A DNA stretch of 64,000 bases from DAOTXR01 sp034435375 (GCA_034435375.1 DAOTXR010000052.1:1-64000), one strand, 5' to 3'; shown: positions 34,588-43,453, numbered from the stretch's first letter. Notes: generated by a model from the sequence alone, not told the origin. Program-made: numbers and translations.

Positions 34588-34632
34588 ACAGCAGGGGCGA
34601 GCGCACCTGTATAATGTGCCTGCCCCTGCTGT
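34588..34632. terminator. Bidirectional hairpin between convergent genes
   Basis: ACAGCAGGGGC (34588-34598) pairs perfectly with GCCCCTGCTGT (34622-34632). An inner GCAC/GTGC stem lies in the loop. It sits between the CorC-type gene and the convergent LPTTG gene. The loop's TATAAT is probably not a promoter. Confidence 0.65.
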
Positions 34633-34653
34633 ACACAAGTTGATGACGAACGA

Positions 34654-35367
34654 CTACTTCAAGCGTAGCCGTCGTACAATGACTACAACAGCCACCAACG
34701 CCAGGGCTAAAATCCCGGCTCCTGCCAGACCAGCCCCCCCTGTGAAACCCGTGGTGGGCAAAGCTGTCGCCGCTTGGCTTGCCGTTGGCTCGATCGGGCC
34801 GCCCACGCCGGTGGGCTGTGGAGTCTCGCCGCCACCGGGGGTTGCGCCCAACGGCGTCACCTCAATGATGGCTGAGGTTGGCGGCACTGTCACCTCAACC
34901 AGCGCAGTGGGTGTCTCGACGCCGATGCCTGCGCCTCCCTCAGCGGGCGTACCTGTAACCTCGGCTACCTCTGTCCCTGCAGCACCCTCCTCCGTAACTG
35001 GTGTAACCTCCACCATTGTAGTTGGAGTGGCTGTAGGAGGCTGGGGTGTTTTGGTCGCACGTTGAGGTTCTGGTGTGGCTGTTGGGGTAGGTGCCGACTG
35101 GGTTAGGAAACTGGCGGTTTGTGTGGCCATAAACAGGGTCGCGTTGGCTTGGTTGGTCAGCTCATTCTCTGAGATGGCTGGCTGAGAAGGCCTCCCACGC
35201 AGCACCAAAAACCCGATGACGGCAAGTCCCAGTATGAAGAACGCACCCAGAATGGCGGCCACGATGACGAAAGTACGATTCGACGTTTCTTCGGCCTCAA
35301 CCGCAGTGTCAGCTTCTTCAGGCTCCTCTTCGTCTTCAAAACTGAAGTAGAGATCGTCGTCTTTCAT
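34654..35367 (-). CDS. Membrane protein with C-terminal LPTTG sorting signal
   Basis: A 237-residue protein with a very acidic N-terminus (DDDLYFSFEDEEEPEEAD), a transmembrane helix at about 34-58, a long Thr/Pro/Glu-rich extracellular stretch and a sorting signal at the C-terminus. The signal is LPTTG at 203-207, a hydrophobic helix and a basic RRLRLK end. It lacks a cleavable signal peptide, so if a sortase cuts at LPTTG the protein would stay anchored by its first helix as well. The sortase at 26152-26964 is a candidate partner. ATG 35367 has GGGGAG 8 nt upstream. Confidence 0.75.
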   Translation of the reverse strand: MKDDDLYFSFEDEEEPEEADTAVEAEETSNRTFVIVAAILGAFFILGLAVIGFLVLRGRPSQPAISENELTNQANATLFMATQTASFLTQSAPTPTATPEPQRATKTPQPPTATPTTMVEVTPVTEEGAAGTEVAEVTGTPAEGGAGIGVETPTALVEVTVPPTSAIIEVTPLGATPGGGETPQPTGVGGPIEPTASQAATALPTTGFTGGAGLAGAGILALALVAVVVIVRRLRLK

Positions 35368-35433
35368 TCTCGGCACTCCCCTTTATGGCGGTCGTATGTC
35401 CTGCACCCGATCGAGCTACTGCCGATCGAATGC

Positions 35434-36513
35434 TCAACCCAGATATTCGAAGTTGGCAAAAGGCACAAATACCCGCGCACCCGATGGCATCTCGACTGTT
35501 ATGCCGGAAGCCCACAGGCCACTTTCGAGCTGGCGGGGATCCTCGGATATGGCAACCACAGTGCCAATCTCTCCCAAATAAGGGGGCTGAAGGATCCGTA
35601 CCCTTTGGCCTGTGACAATCTTAATGTCTGATGCCCCTTCCTCCGGCAGGCTTGCCTGTTGTTGTGAAGTGAGAGGAATAATAATCTCGGGTCGCCTCTC
35701 GCGCCAGTCGCCCACCATGCCTGTATCCAGTGCAATCTCACGGCCATTGTAGGTGTTGATCAGGTTTAACACACGTTCGCTCATTGGCAAGTGGCCAAAG
35801 CCCTGGGTTAGCATTACTGGAAAGTCAATATCCGCCAACTGAGAAACCAAGCTGGCATGCATGCTGGCCGCGATCAGGCCCTTTACCCGGATGTCGGCAG
35901 CAGCCTTCAAGAAGTCGGCTGTCAGTGGCGAGCCAATAGCCACAATCGCACCGCGATGGTCGATGCTAAAGCGGTCGACCTCTGCGGTGAGGGATGGCTG
36001 CTCATCCAACACTTTGAGTGTCCCCCAGGTGAAGGGGCCATGTCCCCATGCCATCCGGATTGCCGCACCGGGAGTCTCAATGATCACATATTCCTCTGGT
36101 TCAAGTGCAACGACCTTGCCTGGAATGGATGCCAGAACCTCGCTGCGAACGCGCGGTCCCTCAAGCAACATCTGTCCATTCTCAACCTGGATCACTTGGC
36201 CAGCCATAGGCGAAAGCACACGCAGCTTGCGCAGTCCCAGAAAGCCGCGCCGTGTTGCCAGGATATCTCCCTCCTCGACGGGATCGCCTGTGCGCTTGAC
36301 CAAGTAGGGATCGATGCGCTGTGGGTTGAGGCGCAATCTCTCGGCTAGATTAATAATCCGATGTTCTGCTGCGATCTCAACCACAGCCAGGGGATCAGTC
36401 GCCTTGACTGTCTGTCCGATCAGCACGCGGGGCACACTGCCGCGTGGAAGTCTGTGCTCCCGCCGGATGTTGGCGATCGTTGTGACGCGGGCAGTTGCAT
36501 AGACAGTGCTCAA
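35434..36513 (-). CDS. Barrel-sandwich-containing protein at the end of the MutL-like operon
   Basis: A 359-residue soluble protein of unknown function, last of a seven-gene run. Residues about 75-160 read like a barrel-sandwich hybrid (GDPVEEGDILATRRG and VLSPMAGQVIQVENGQMLLEG). The C-terminal part has a KOW-like RVRILQPPYLGEIGTVVAI segment. The middle may be a small alpha/beta domain (AAADIRVKGLIAASMHASL). A TTG start at 36513 overlaps the upstream TGA as TTGA and has GGGAGAGG 5 nt before it, a clear sign of translational coupling with the ATPase gene. Confidence 0.7.
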   Translation of the reverse strand: MSTVYATARVTTIANIRREHRLPRGSVPRVLIGQTVKATDPLAVVEIAAEHRIINLAERLRLNPQRIDPYLVKRTGDPVEEGDILATRRGFLGLRKLRVLSPMAGQVIQVENGQMLLEGPRVRSEVLASIPGKVVALEPEEYVIIETPGAAIRMAWGHGPFTWGTLKVLDEQPSLTAEVDRFSIDHRGAIVAIGSPLTADFLKAAADIRVKGLIAASMHASLVSQLADIDFPVMLTQGFGHLPMSERVLNLINTYNGREIALDTGMVGDWRERRPEIIIPLTSQQQASLPEEGASDIKIVTGQRVRILQPPYLGEIGTVVAISEDPRQLESGLWASGITVEMPSGARVFVPFANFEYLG

Positions 36514-38309
36514 CTTGGCCTCTCCCGTGTTATGGCCTGCTGCCACTCGCGCATCAGACTACGCCGTTCCTCGTCGTCGCGCGGGAAGCGCCAGGGCCGC
36601 CCGCGCGCGTCAATGATCAGCCCCAACTCACCCCCTGTAACGTTGAAACGTCTCCTGGACATCCCTTCGATCTCACCGCGGCGTGGCTGCAGAGTTAACT
36701 CGGCTTGCTGACCGTAGGCCAGAGGGATGGTCGTAATGGTGCCACAGCGAACCTCAAACGGCTCGCCCTTGACGGTATCCTCAGATCTCAGGCTGCCCCG
36801 CAGCACGATCTCGCTCCGGCGTGCCCGACCCGAGATGGAGATCACAGTGCCCAGGTCAATGAACGCGCCTGTCTCGAGCGTCTGGACGAAAGCCTGCGGG
36901 CTATGGGGCGCAATCATGCCCAGCGCAGTGGCTATACCCCAGGGATCAAGCAGCACGCGGGATATTCCAACCGGCAGGAGCGCGTCTAGCGCCAGCAGCG
37001 CACTCCAGTCCATACTAGGTGTGCATGTCAGCGTGGAGCCGCTCAGCACAATTGTGTCGAAGTGCGGCAGTAGGCCCTGTTGGCGAGCGTTGCGCCAGCT
37101 CTGACGGGCGCTTAGCACCGCATGGCGCGTCAACTCACGTGCCAATGCATACTCGATCTCAAGCTCTTGAGGACTACTTGGAATGACATGGGGGTAAAGA
37201 GATTTGTTCCAGACGTAGTCAACAATCACCTCTGGCCTTTCCGGCGTGAAAGTCAGCCAGCGGATCAGATTTTCGGGCCGGATATGGTTCAGAGCCTGGT
37301 TGGCTGCGTGTCCCATGCCAAGATATCCGAAGACGTTCAGGTAACGCTCTTCACTCAGATAGGCTGCAACAGACGTGGACCCACTGCCCAGATCAACGCC
37401 AAGGACACTCTGCCCTCTCAGCACCCCCAGGGCGTGGATGAACCGGCTGAAGCCATGCGCAGTAGGAAAGACTCCATCTTCGGTCCAACTGCCCACCTCG
37501 TTGATTCCGGGGGTGTTGCGTGATTTCTGCTGGTGAAACAGCGAGGCCAATTGCGCCTGTGCATCATCAAGGTGCTCAGTATCAAGCGTAGGCCGCACGT
37601 TGTCGGCGATCAGAACCCGCATCCCTACTTCATCGCCTTTATCTTCGACTTCTCCGGCCAAATCCCGATTGCCAGCATACAGCACTGTCGGCCTGGCCGT
37701 ACTGTCCATCAGCGAGAAGGCCAGCGCGATGGTCCCTATCTGCTTGCGCATCGACGCTACAGCGCCGCCATCTGTGCCTCCGACGATCAGCACCAGATCA
37801 GCGTCGGCTTTGAGCAGGGCATCGATCTGCTGTTCGGGAGTGCGGGGATCGCCCAGGTGAAAAGTATCGATCAGCGAGATATATGCGCTGGCCGCTGCTC
37901 GTCTGCCGCTGATCAGGCTGACATCAGGCATCAGGCCGAACAGGACGGCCCGAATCGGTTTGCCTCCGCTGGAGGTTGCCACGAAGCCGCCCACGCCGGA
38001 AAAGGCGTTCTCCTCAGGGATAATCAGCGTCCCCGACTCGTCAAGCAACACTCGGCCTGTGGCCTCGGTGATCTGTCGGATCACGTGTTGTACTCCCACC
38101 AAGGCGTTGTTCCAAGGATAGCCCGCCGTTGTGGGAGCCTCTCCACGCGCCACAAAGCGGTACATACCGTCCACCATATCGAGCAGGATGGCGCGAGTGT
38201 GGACAGAGCCAATGTCAACTGCTAGGATAGCCCCTGAGAACTGAGGCTGCTCCTGCCTCTGTCCTGATGCCGCCTTTTCTTCTTCGAGCAACTGGCTTAG
38301 GAGTGACAT
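36510..38309 (-). CDS. MutL/GlmL-family ASKHA ATPase
   Basis: A 599-residue protein resembling the 'glutamate mutase L' (MutL, GlmL) family, a group of actin/Hsp70-fold ATPases unrelated to mismatch-repair MutL. Phosphate-binding loops are visible: ILAVDIGSVHTRAILLD near residue 28, and VLGVDLGSGSTSVAAYLS in the second half. In clostridia the gene sits beside the B12-dependent glutamate mutase subunits and may repair that enzyme. No mutase gene occurs in this window. Here it is flanked by membrane-protein genes at 4-bp overlap or short spacing. Its role is therefore probably different or more general. Confidence 0.82.
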   Translation of the reverse strand: MSLLSQLLEEEKAASGQRQEQPQFSGAILAVDIGSVHTRAILLDMVDGMYRFVARGEAPTTAGYPWNNALVGVQHVIRQITEATGRVLLDESGTLIIPEENAFSGVGGFVATSSGGKPIRAVLFGLMPDVSLISGRRAAASAYISLIDTFHLGDPRTPEQQIDALLKADADLVLIVGGTDGGAVASMRKQIGTIALAFSLMDSTARPTVLYAGNRDLAGEVEDKGDEVGMRVLIADNVRPTLDTEHLDDAQAQLASLFHQQKSRNTPGINEVGSWTEDGVFPTAHGFSRFIHALGVLRGQSVLGVDLGSGSTSVAAYLSEERYLNVFGYLGMGHAANQALNHIRPENLIRWLTFTPERPEVIVDYVWNKSLYPHVIPSSPQELEIEYALARELTRHAVLSARQSWRNARQQGLLPHFDTIVLSGSTLTCTPSMDWSALLALDALLPVGISRVLLDPWGIATALGMIAPHSPQAFVQTLETGAFIDLGTVISISGRARRSEIVLRGSLRSEDTVKGEPFEVRCGTITTIPLAYGQQAELTLQPRRGEIEGMSRRRFNVTGGELGLIIDARGRPWRFPRDDEERRSLMREWQQAITRERPS

Positions 38310-38328
38310 GATTGCTCTTCACCCACGC

Positions 38329-39009
38329 TCAGGGCATAAATGCAATGATCCAATCATACAGGGCCATCAGGCGCTCAGTCAGGACGGCAAGACCTGACAG
38401 TATCATCCCTGCGTAAATCGTGGCAAGCGTGACCACAATGAATGCCTGCCCGATACCCGCCACGAAGCGCAGCAACGCTGCACGCTGTGTCTCGCCGCTG
38501 GAGGTTCGCCCGCGCAGCCAGAACTGGAAATAGAGCAACGTGGTGATCACCCCCACCACAACAACAGCATTGTTCACGAACGAACCGCCGGCGTCTGGCA
38601 TCAATGAAAGCCAGGTTGCCTCGATCTGTGGCGTCAACGTGCCTGTGATCGCGCCGCCCATCGCCACAGCCGCCCCTACCCCGATCAGGTATGCAATGCT
38701 GAGATTGCCAAGCGCCGCTGTGCGCGGGCTGATCTTCAGCACCAGAAAGATGAATAACACCAGTGGCACGCTAGTCAGTGCGACCAGCTCAACATTGCCA
38801 CTCAAGAGCGGCGCAATCAGGCGCGGTTTTAATACCTGGTAGATCACCACCAGTGTGGCGTAGCCCACCGCAATGCCTACAAAGAGGCTGAGCGCCAGCC
38901 GGTAGAGTGGATTGTCGCCGATCAGGTAGCTGAGCAGCGCCACTGTAAAGAAGAAGCTGAGCGCGCCCGTGAGCAACTCGGCCTGAGAGGATGTCAGGGA
39001 CAGCGTCAT
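38329..39009 (-). CDS. Six-helix membrane protein of the MutL-like operon
   Basis: A 226-residue integral membrane protein with about six transmembrane helices and no recognised domain. It shows a small conserved-looking loop (PDAGGSFVNNAVVVVG). Its ATG overlaps the stop of the 910-residue gene by 4 bp, and the ATPase gene starts 19 nt after it. These junctions place it in the same operon. It could form a membrane channel or platform for the large tethered protein and the ATPase; no direct evidence. Confidence 0.7.
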   Translation of the reverse strand: MTLSLTSSQAELLTGALSFFFTVALLSYLIGDNPLYRLALSLFVGIAVGYATLVVIYQVLKPRLIAPLLSGNVELVALTSVPLVLFIFLVLKISPRTAALGNLSIAYLIGVGAAVAMGGAITGTLTPQIEATWLSLMPDAGGSFVNNAVVVVGVITTLLYFQFWLRGRTSSGETQRAALLRFVAGIGQAFIVVTLATIYAGMILSGLAVLTERLMALYDWIIAFMP

Positions 39010-41738
39010 CGGTCTTGCTCCTGCTGGCTGCGGAAGGAAGTCAACCCAAAGATCAACCCTCCTAGCACGATCAGCACGGCGGCGGCTGCCCCACCCAGCG
39101 CCTGGGCGTTCCAGATAGCGTTCGGCAGCGGCGCGGGCTGCCTGCCGCTGCGCAGCTGATAAGCGATGGCATCATTGACGCCACTAAGCACAGCTACCAC
39201 CTGCCCACTTTCCTGGTAAGGCATGATCAGTGGAGCAGATGAGACGCTCATTGCTGCCACCACGGGAATGCCTGTCGGCTGCCCGGCCTGCTCAATCCAC
39301 ATGCGAGCCTCATCGGCGCGGCCCGCGAGGACAACGATTAGATCGAAGTTCTCGCCGAGCAGCCGTACTGGCGTGACCTCGACAAGCTGACCGCGATGGT
39401 CAAATTGCCATGGTGAGAGAACAGCCTGAGGGCTACCAACTGTCAGGTTGCTAATGCCATTGGCCCGGCCTGAAATGTAGCCCAGGTTGATCCAGGGGGT
39501 CTCATGTGTATCCAGCGCCAAGCGGATGCTCTCTTTACGGAACACATTCTCGGCCATAGCAGGACCGGTGGGCAGGGTGCTGATGGCGTACACCGTCGTA
39601 CTTGGTTGGTGGGCGAGATGCCAGAGCAAGGCTTCGGCAAGCAACTCCATCTCGGCGGCGGTTCCCGGCTCGTACTCAAACGCGACCAAAACTGTGGCCG
39701 GATCCGCTGACAGGCTTTCAAGCGCCTCAAATGCGCGGTTGAAGCCAGGAGTGGTCGTCGTCCTACTTGGCGGCAATGGCGACAGGCCCATGAAGAAGGG
39801 AACACTAATCGCCGCGATTAGCACTAGCGCCACCAGCCAGCGCAGCAGCGGAACAACCCTCCGACGGCGAGCCGGGACACCCATATCCTCGCTCTCGCGC
39901 GCCATCAGGGTTTTGATCAGGTCTATCTGCCTGGCCTGCGTCTCGGTGACAATCAGTTCTTGAGCTGGCTCGGTGACGGTCAAGGAACTGCCCTCGAAGA
40001 TCAATTCGGGCTGAATGACTCCCCGGACGTTCTTCAAAGCCCCAACCGTCTCAGCGGCAGCCTTCTCCTCTCCGGTAACCTGCCCGGTGATTGACTCATA
40101 ACGCAGGTCCTGGATCTGGCTGAGAAGTTCGGGGTTAATCGCAGGGGCAGGTTGCTCGGCCTCTTCAGGTTCGAGACCCAATCTGTGCACCCCTCTGAGC
40201 CAATCTGGCAGTTCACCTTCTGCAATTTCCTCAGCTTCGGCAGGCCTAGTCTCAACCGGGGTTGGGGCTATCAGATCACTCGACAGGCCCAACAGGTCCA
40301 CACCTTCGGCAATAGGCGCGGCCACCGGGGCAGCACTGTCCAGCCCAGCCAGCCAGTCAGGAGCGCCGATCTCTGAGACAGGAAGATCTGCGGGCTGTTC
40401 GAGCGGCTTTTCCTCTGCGGCGGCAGAGGGTGCAGGCTCTGGAGCTGGCTCGCCAAGCCCGGCCAGCCAGTCCGGGATTGCGCCTTCGGGGACAACCCCA
40501 GGCTCAGAGGGCAGCGCGGCCTGCTGTGACCCCTTGGGAGTTTGCAGCCAGCTTGGTATGCCGGTATCGAGCAAGGGAGGCACAGGGACTGCAGGTGCCT
40601 CTCGTGCCTCCGCAGTCATGGGCGGCTGTTCGACCTCATCAGCCGGTGCAGGGGGAGTGGTCAGCGCTTCTGCCGTGGCTACCTTACCCAGATCGCTCAG
40701 CCAATCGGGAACCTCGTCTGTGGAAGGGGGCGCTGTACCCGGCGTGGCAGCCGGCTCTGGCTCGCCCAGACCACTCAGCCAATCAGGCACGCCAGCCTCG
40801 ACCGGCTCAGGGGATGGAGGTGCAGGAGCTTCGAGGTCCTTCAGCCAGTCCAGAGCAGCTTCAGCGCCCGGAGGCTCGAGGGGCGTGGCAGCCGGCTCTG
40901 GCTCGCCCAGACCACTCAGCCAATCAGGCACGCCAGCCTCGACCGGCTCAGGGGATGGAGGTGCAGGAGCTTCGAGGTCCTTCAGCCAATCCAGAGCAGC
41001 TTCAGCGCCCGGAGGCTCGACGGGCGTGGCAGTAGTAGGCTCTGGCATTTCCTGCTCCGCAGCAGGAAGATCATACTTTCTAAGCCATTCGGGTATCTCA
41101 TCCTCTGCAGGCCGAGGTGGCTCAGGCCGTGCCGACAGTTCTCGTGCCAGCCAGTCCGGCAGTCCTCCGGCCTCGATCTCGGCAGGCTGGCTGGGTTCGG
41201 CAACTTGCCCGGCAGGTGGCTCAGATGGTTCGATCTCGCTCGGCTCAGATGAGGGAACAACTTGCGTTTGGGGAGGTTCTCCGGCCAGCCAGTCCAATGC
41301 CTCATGGATGGACGGTTCGACGGTTGGCGCTTCAGGCCTTGCTATTGGTAGAGTTCCTGCTGGAACCTGGGGCGGTGGGGCGGCCTGGATCCAACCAGGC
41401 ACAGCGCCTGGTGCAGGAGAGACAGGCGGTTTAGCGTGAACGAGCCAGGCTGGCACAGGACCGGGCTGGACCGTGGGCGGTGGTGGCGCTGCACCAGCCA
41501 GCCACACCGGAATGCTTCCCGTCGCTTTTGGTTGGGTAGGCTCGGACCGAGGCGCTGGCATCTCCCTAGCTCGACGTCGTGGCTCAGGCTCGCTGTTGAA
41601 GCTGTCGGCAGAGGGGCCAAAAGTGAAATCAGGCTCGACCAGCGGACCTGTAGGCTTTTTGCTGCTGTCGAGGTCATCAGGTTGCCAGGCGCTGTCCTGG
41701 ACTTCATCATTGTCCAATTTATCAGGCGGGGAGACCAT
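39006..41738 (-). CDS. 910-residue repeat protein with about 15 P-x-W-L motifs
   Basis: The first 520 residues are Pro/Glu/Ala-rich and contain about 15 short motifs of the type VPDWLSGLG, IPEWLRKYD or ALDWLKDLE, spaced by disordered sequence. Residues about 239-332 hold a recent exact-frame duplication of a 47-residue unit. A transmembrane helix at about 625-655 leads to an extracellular alpha/beta region of about 220 residues and a final helix at about 880-903, so both ends are cytoplasmic. The W-L motifs look like short linear docking sites, which could recruit several copies of a cytoplasmic partner. It overlaps the next gene by 4 bp. Function unknown. Confidence 0.75.
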   Translation of the reverse strand: MVSPPDKLDNDEVQDSAWQPDDLDSSKKPTGPLVEPDFTFGPSADSFNSEPEPRRRAREMPAPRSEPTQPKATGSIPVWLAGAAPPPPTVQPGPVPAWLVHAKPPVSPAPGAVPGWIQAAPPPQVPAGTLPIARPEAPTVEPSIHEALDWLAGEPPQTQVVPSSEPSEIEPSEPPAGQVAEPSQPAEIEAGGLPDWLARELSARPEPPRPAEDEIPEWLRKYDLPAAEQEMPEPTTATPVEPPGAEAALDWLKDLEAPAPPSPEPVEAGVPDWLSGLGEPEPAATPLEPPGAEAALDWLKDLEAPAPPSPEPVEAGVPDWLSGLGEPEPAATPGTAPPSTDEVPDWLSDLGKVATAEALTTPPAPADEVEQPPMTAEAREAPAVPVPPLLDTGIPSWLQTPKGSQQAALPSEPGVVPEGAIPDWLAGLGEPAPEPAPSAAAEEKPLEQPADLPVSEIGAPDWLAGLDSAAPVAAPIAEGVDLLGLSSDLIAPTPVETRPAEAEEIAEGELPDWLRGVHRLGLEPEEAEQPAPAINPELLSQIQDLRYESITGQVTGEEKAAAETVGALKNVRGVIQPELIFEGSSLTVTEPAQELIVTETQARQIDLIKTLMARESEDMGVPARRRRVVPLLRWLVALVLIAAISVPFFMGLSPLPPSRTTTTPGFNRAFEALESLSADPATVLVAFEYEPGTAAEMELLAEALLWHLAHQPSTTVYAISTLPTGPAMAENVFRKESIRLALDTHETPWINLGYISGRANGISNLTVGSPQAVLSPWQFDHRGQLVEVTPVRLLGENFDLIVVLAGRADEARMWIEQAGQPTGIPVVAAMSVSSAPLIMPYQESGQVVAVLSGVNDAIAYQLRSGRQPAPLPNAIWNAQALGGAAAAVLIVLGGLIFGLTSFRSQQEQDR
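40741..41022 (-). repeat. Tandem duplication, 2 x 141 bp, inside the 910-residue gene
   Basis: Positions 40741-40881 and 40882-41022 are near-identical copies of 141 bp (47 codons), so the reading frame is kept. Each unit encodes one ALDWLKDLE and one VPDWLSGLG motif. Only a few bases differ (for example cagtcc against caatcc), so the duplication is recent or homogenised. Confidence 0.9.
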
Positions 41739-41758
41739 CGCATTTTTCCTGCGTAACG

Positions 41759-42394
41759 CTAATCTTTATATGGACGCTCAGCGCCGGTCAGGATGCGCAG
41801 GCCGATCATGAACGTGCCCAGACCCACACCCAGCAGGATGCCACGCGCACCTCCGACCACCGGGACGCTGACCAGCCAGTACCGGGCGCTGTTCAACGGT
41901 CCCATCCATGCCAGCGGAACCCATGCAACCAGAACGAACGCTACGACCGCCACAAAGAGTATCGACCACGGATTGGGCTTTGAGCGCAGCATTCGCACTG
42001 CTGCCACGACCAAAAAGACCGTCACTAGGCTAGCCAGCGCCGCTTGCGACGCCACAACCACGCCCTGGAATAGAACGTCTGTAACGCTGTCGAGCTGGTA
42101 CATAGCAGGAGATCCTCTCTGGAGTCCCTCGATCACACCTACCAGCAACGTCAGCAAGGCAGCCAGGATGGTCAGCAGACTATAAAAGGACCCTCGATCT
42201 TGGTTTTGGATGCGTCGGCTGTGAACGCGCAGCAGATTCATCACGCCGACTAGGGCAGCCAGCCCGGCCAGGATCACAGCCCAATCTGTGAGCACCAGAC
42301 GGACGAGTTGAAGCTCTGGGATGGGCAGCAGATAGCCCAGTAACGTGACCACGCCGACGCCGATGGCTATTGCTGCCGGGATTACATACCTCAT
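41759..42394 (-). CDS. Six-helix membrane protein of the MutL-like operon
   Basis: A 211-residue polytopic membrane protein with about six transmembrane helices and a basic cytoplasmic loop (RVHSRRIQNQDRG). No domain is recognised. It lies 20 nt after its upstream and 20 nt before its downstream neighbour on the same strand. Together with the 226-residue protein it gives the operon two small polytopic proteins, as in many membrane machines with two different core subunits. Confidence 0.7.
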   Translation of the reverse strand: MRYVIPAAIAIGVGVVTLLGYLLPIPELQLVRLVLTDWAVILAGLAALVGVMNLLRVHSRRIQNQDRGSFYSLLTILAALLTLLVGVIEGLQRGSPAMYQLDSVTDVLFQGVVVASQAALASLVTVFLVVAAVRMLRSKPNPWSILFVAVVAFVLVAWVPLAWMGPLNSARYWLVSVPVVGGARGILLGVGLGTFMIGLRILTGAERPYKD

Positions 42395-42414
42395 GTCTCA
42401 GCACCCTGCCGATA

Positions 42415-43173
42415 TCAGCGGAGCAAACCAAATGTCTGGACAGCTACCCCAAAAATGATCAGCCCTACGATTAGCCAACGCATGGCATCTTCAACCGCCA
42501 GGCTGGCAACTGGCGCAGGTTCTTTGGTGAGGTAGGCGCGCGCCACGTATACCTCTTCACCTACGAGTGCATGATCGGCCATTGCGTATCCCACAGCCTG
42601 GGCTTCCAGTCTATCGCTGCCGACTGTCTGGGGGATGCGGTGCCGGGCGCCTGCCTCGGCTATCAGCGCGACTTCGGGCCCGAAGGATCCGACTAGCACA
42701 TTAGCCCGCACTTGGTCGTCTGCAATGATACCTGTGGCTCCCCCGGCCAGCGCGATGGGGTCAAGGGCAACCAGGCGGGCCGACTTTGCCTCGAACTTGT
42801 CGGCCTGGCCCTGGCGGAGGTAAGCTCGCCGGACGGTGTCGTTGAGCACGAGGGCCGCCGTCGGATCGGCGGTGGTGGCAACTGGTGACAGATCGCTGAT
42901 CGCTGCCGTCTCAGCGACAACTTCGAGCATGGTTAGGCCGGCCAGCGCTACCCCTGCGTCGGAGTCGATGATGCTATTGGGGCCGAGGGACACGTGCACA
43001 CGGCCCCCGCTCTCCACGGCCTGTCCTACCTGGTTTTTGAGCGACTCATATCCGCCCAGAGATCGCAAAGCGGGCCTGAATCCTTGCCGTGCTAGGAAGT
43101 TGAACACGACCAGCAATAATATGGCAAACAGGACAATGATTAGCCCAGGGAAATTGACAATCAACTGCAACAT
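42415..43173 (-). CDS. Membrane protein, possibly DUF6754-like
   Basis: A 252-residue protein with a transmembrane helix at each end (about 8-28 and 228-250) and a soluble alpha/beta domain between them. Visible stretches are GGRVHVSLGPNSIIDSDAGVALAGL, ALDPIALAGGATGIIADDQ and VLVGSFGPEVALIAEAG. I recall this pattern in Chloroflexota proteins labelled DUF6754, often near MutL-type ATPases, but I cannot confirm it here. It starts 3 nt after the first gene of the operon. Confidence 0.65.
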   Translation of the reverse strand: MLQLIVNFPGLIIVLFAILLLVVFNFLARQGFRPALRSLGGYESLKNQVGQAVESGGRVHVSLGPNSIIDSDAGVALAGLTMLEVVAETAAISDLSPVATTADPTAALVLNDTVRRAYLRQGQADKFEAKSARLVALDPIALAGGATGIIADDQVRANVLVGSFGPEVALIAEAGARHRIPQTVGSDRLEAQAVGYAMADHALVGEEVYVARAYLTKEPAPVASLAVEDAMRWLIVGLIIFGVAVQTFGLLR

Positions 43174-43176
43174 CTC

Positions 43177-43440
43177 TCACCCTGCTTTCGGGCGTGTCCT
43201 TCCGGCCTCCGGATCGTCGAGCAGATCAGCTAGGGCATCGACTGCCTGTGCATAGCCAAACAGGCCAAAGGTTGGCTGCATTACCCACAACAACTGCGCG
43301 GCAACGGGTCCCAGAGGACGCAGGACTTCGGTGAGAGGGGCCACGATGCTGTCCAACCCGGCATCGGCCAGACGCGCGTGCCAGGTATCCATCAGTCTCA
43401 GCCAGCGGGAGCGCCAACTGGTACCTTGTTCTGCCATCAT
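43177..43440 (-). CDS. Small protein opening the MutL-like operon
   Basis: An 87-residue protein starting MMAEQGTSWRSRWLRLMD. It is helical and has one moderately hydrophobic stretch (VAAQLLWVMQPTFGLFGYA) that could associate with membrane. No family is recognised. The start is the first of two ATGs (43440 and 43437), 7 nt after a TATACT -10 element, implying a leaderless mRNA for the operon. It ends 3 nt before the next gene. Confidence 0.6.
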   Translation of the reverse strand: MMAEQGTSWRSRWLRLMDTWHARLADAGLDSIVAPLTEVLRPLGPVAAQLLWVMQPTFGLFGYAQAVDALADLLDDPEAGRTRPKAG

Positions 43441-43447
43441 AGACCGC

Positions 43448-43453
43448 AGTATA
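43448..43453 (-). promoter_or_regulatory. -10 element of the seven-gene operon
   Basis: TATACT on the minus strand (43453-43448), 7 nt upstream of the first ATG. No good -35 lies at 16-18 bp. A second TATACT occurs farther upstream near 43498-43503. Confidence 0.5.

Noticed and set aside
34602..34620. TATAAT at 34610-34615 as a promoter
   Set aside because: It lies in the loop of a perfect terminator hairpin between convergent genes, with no gene start downstream in the right place.
36510..38309. Mismatch-repair MutL
   Set aside because: The protein has two ASKHA phosphate loops and no GHKL ATPase motifs; it belongs to the unrelated MutL/GlmL group.
40741..41022. CRISPR or minisatellite array
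   Set aside because: Only two copies, in frame within a coding region, with no spacers.
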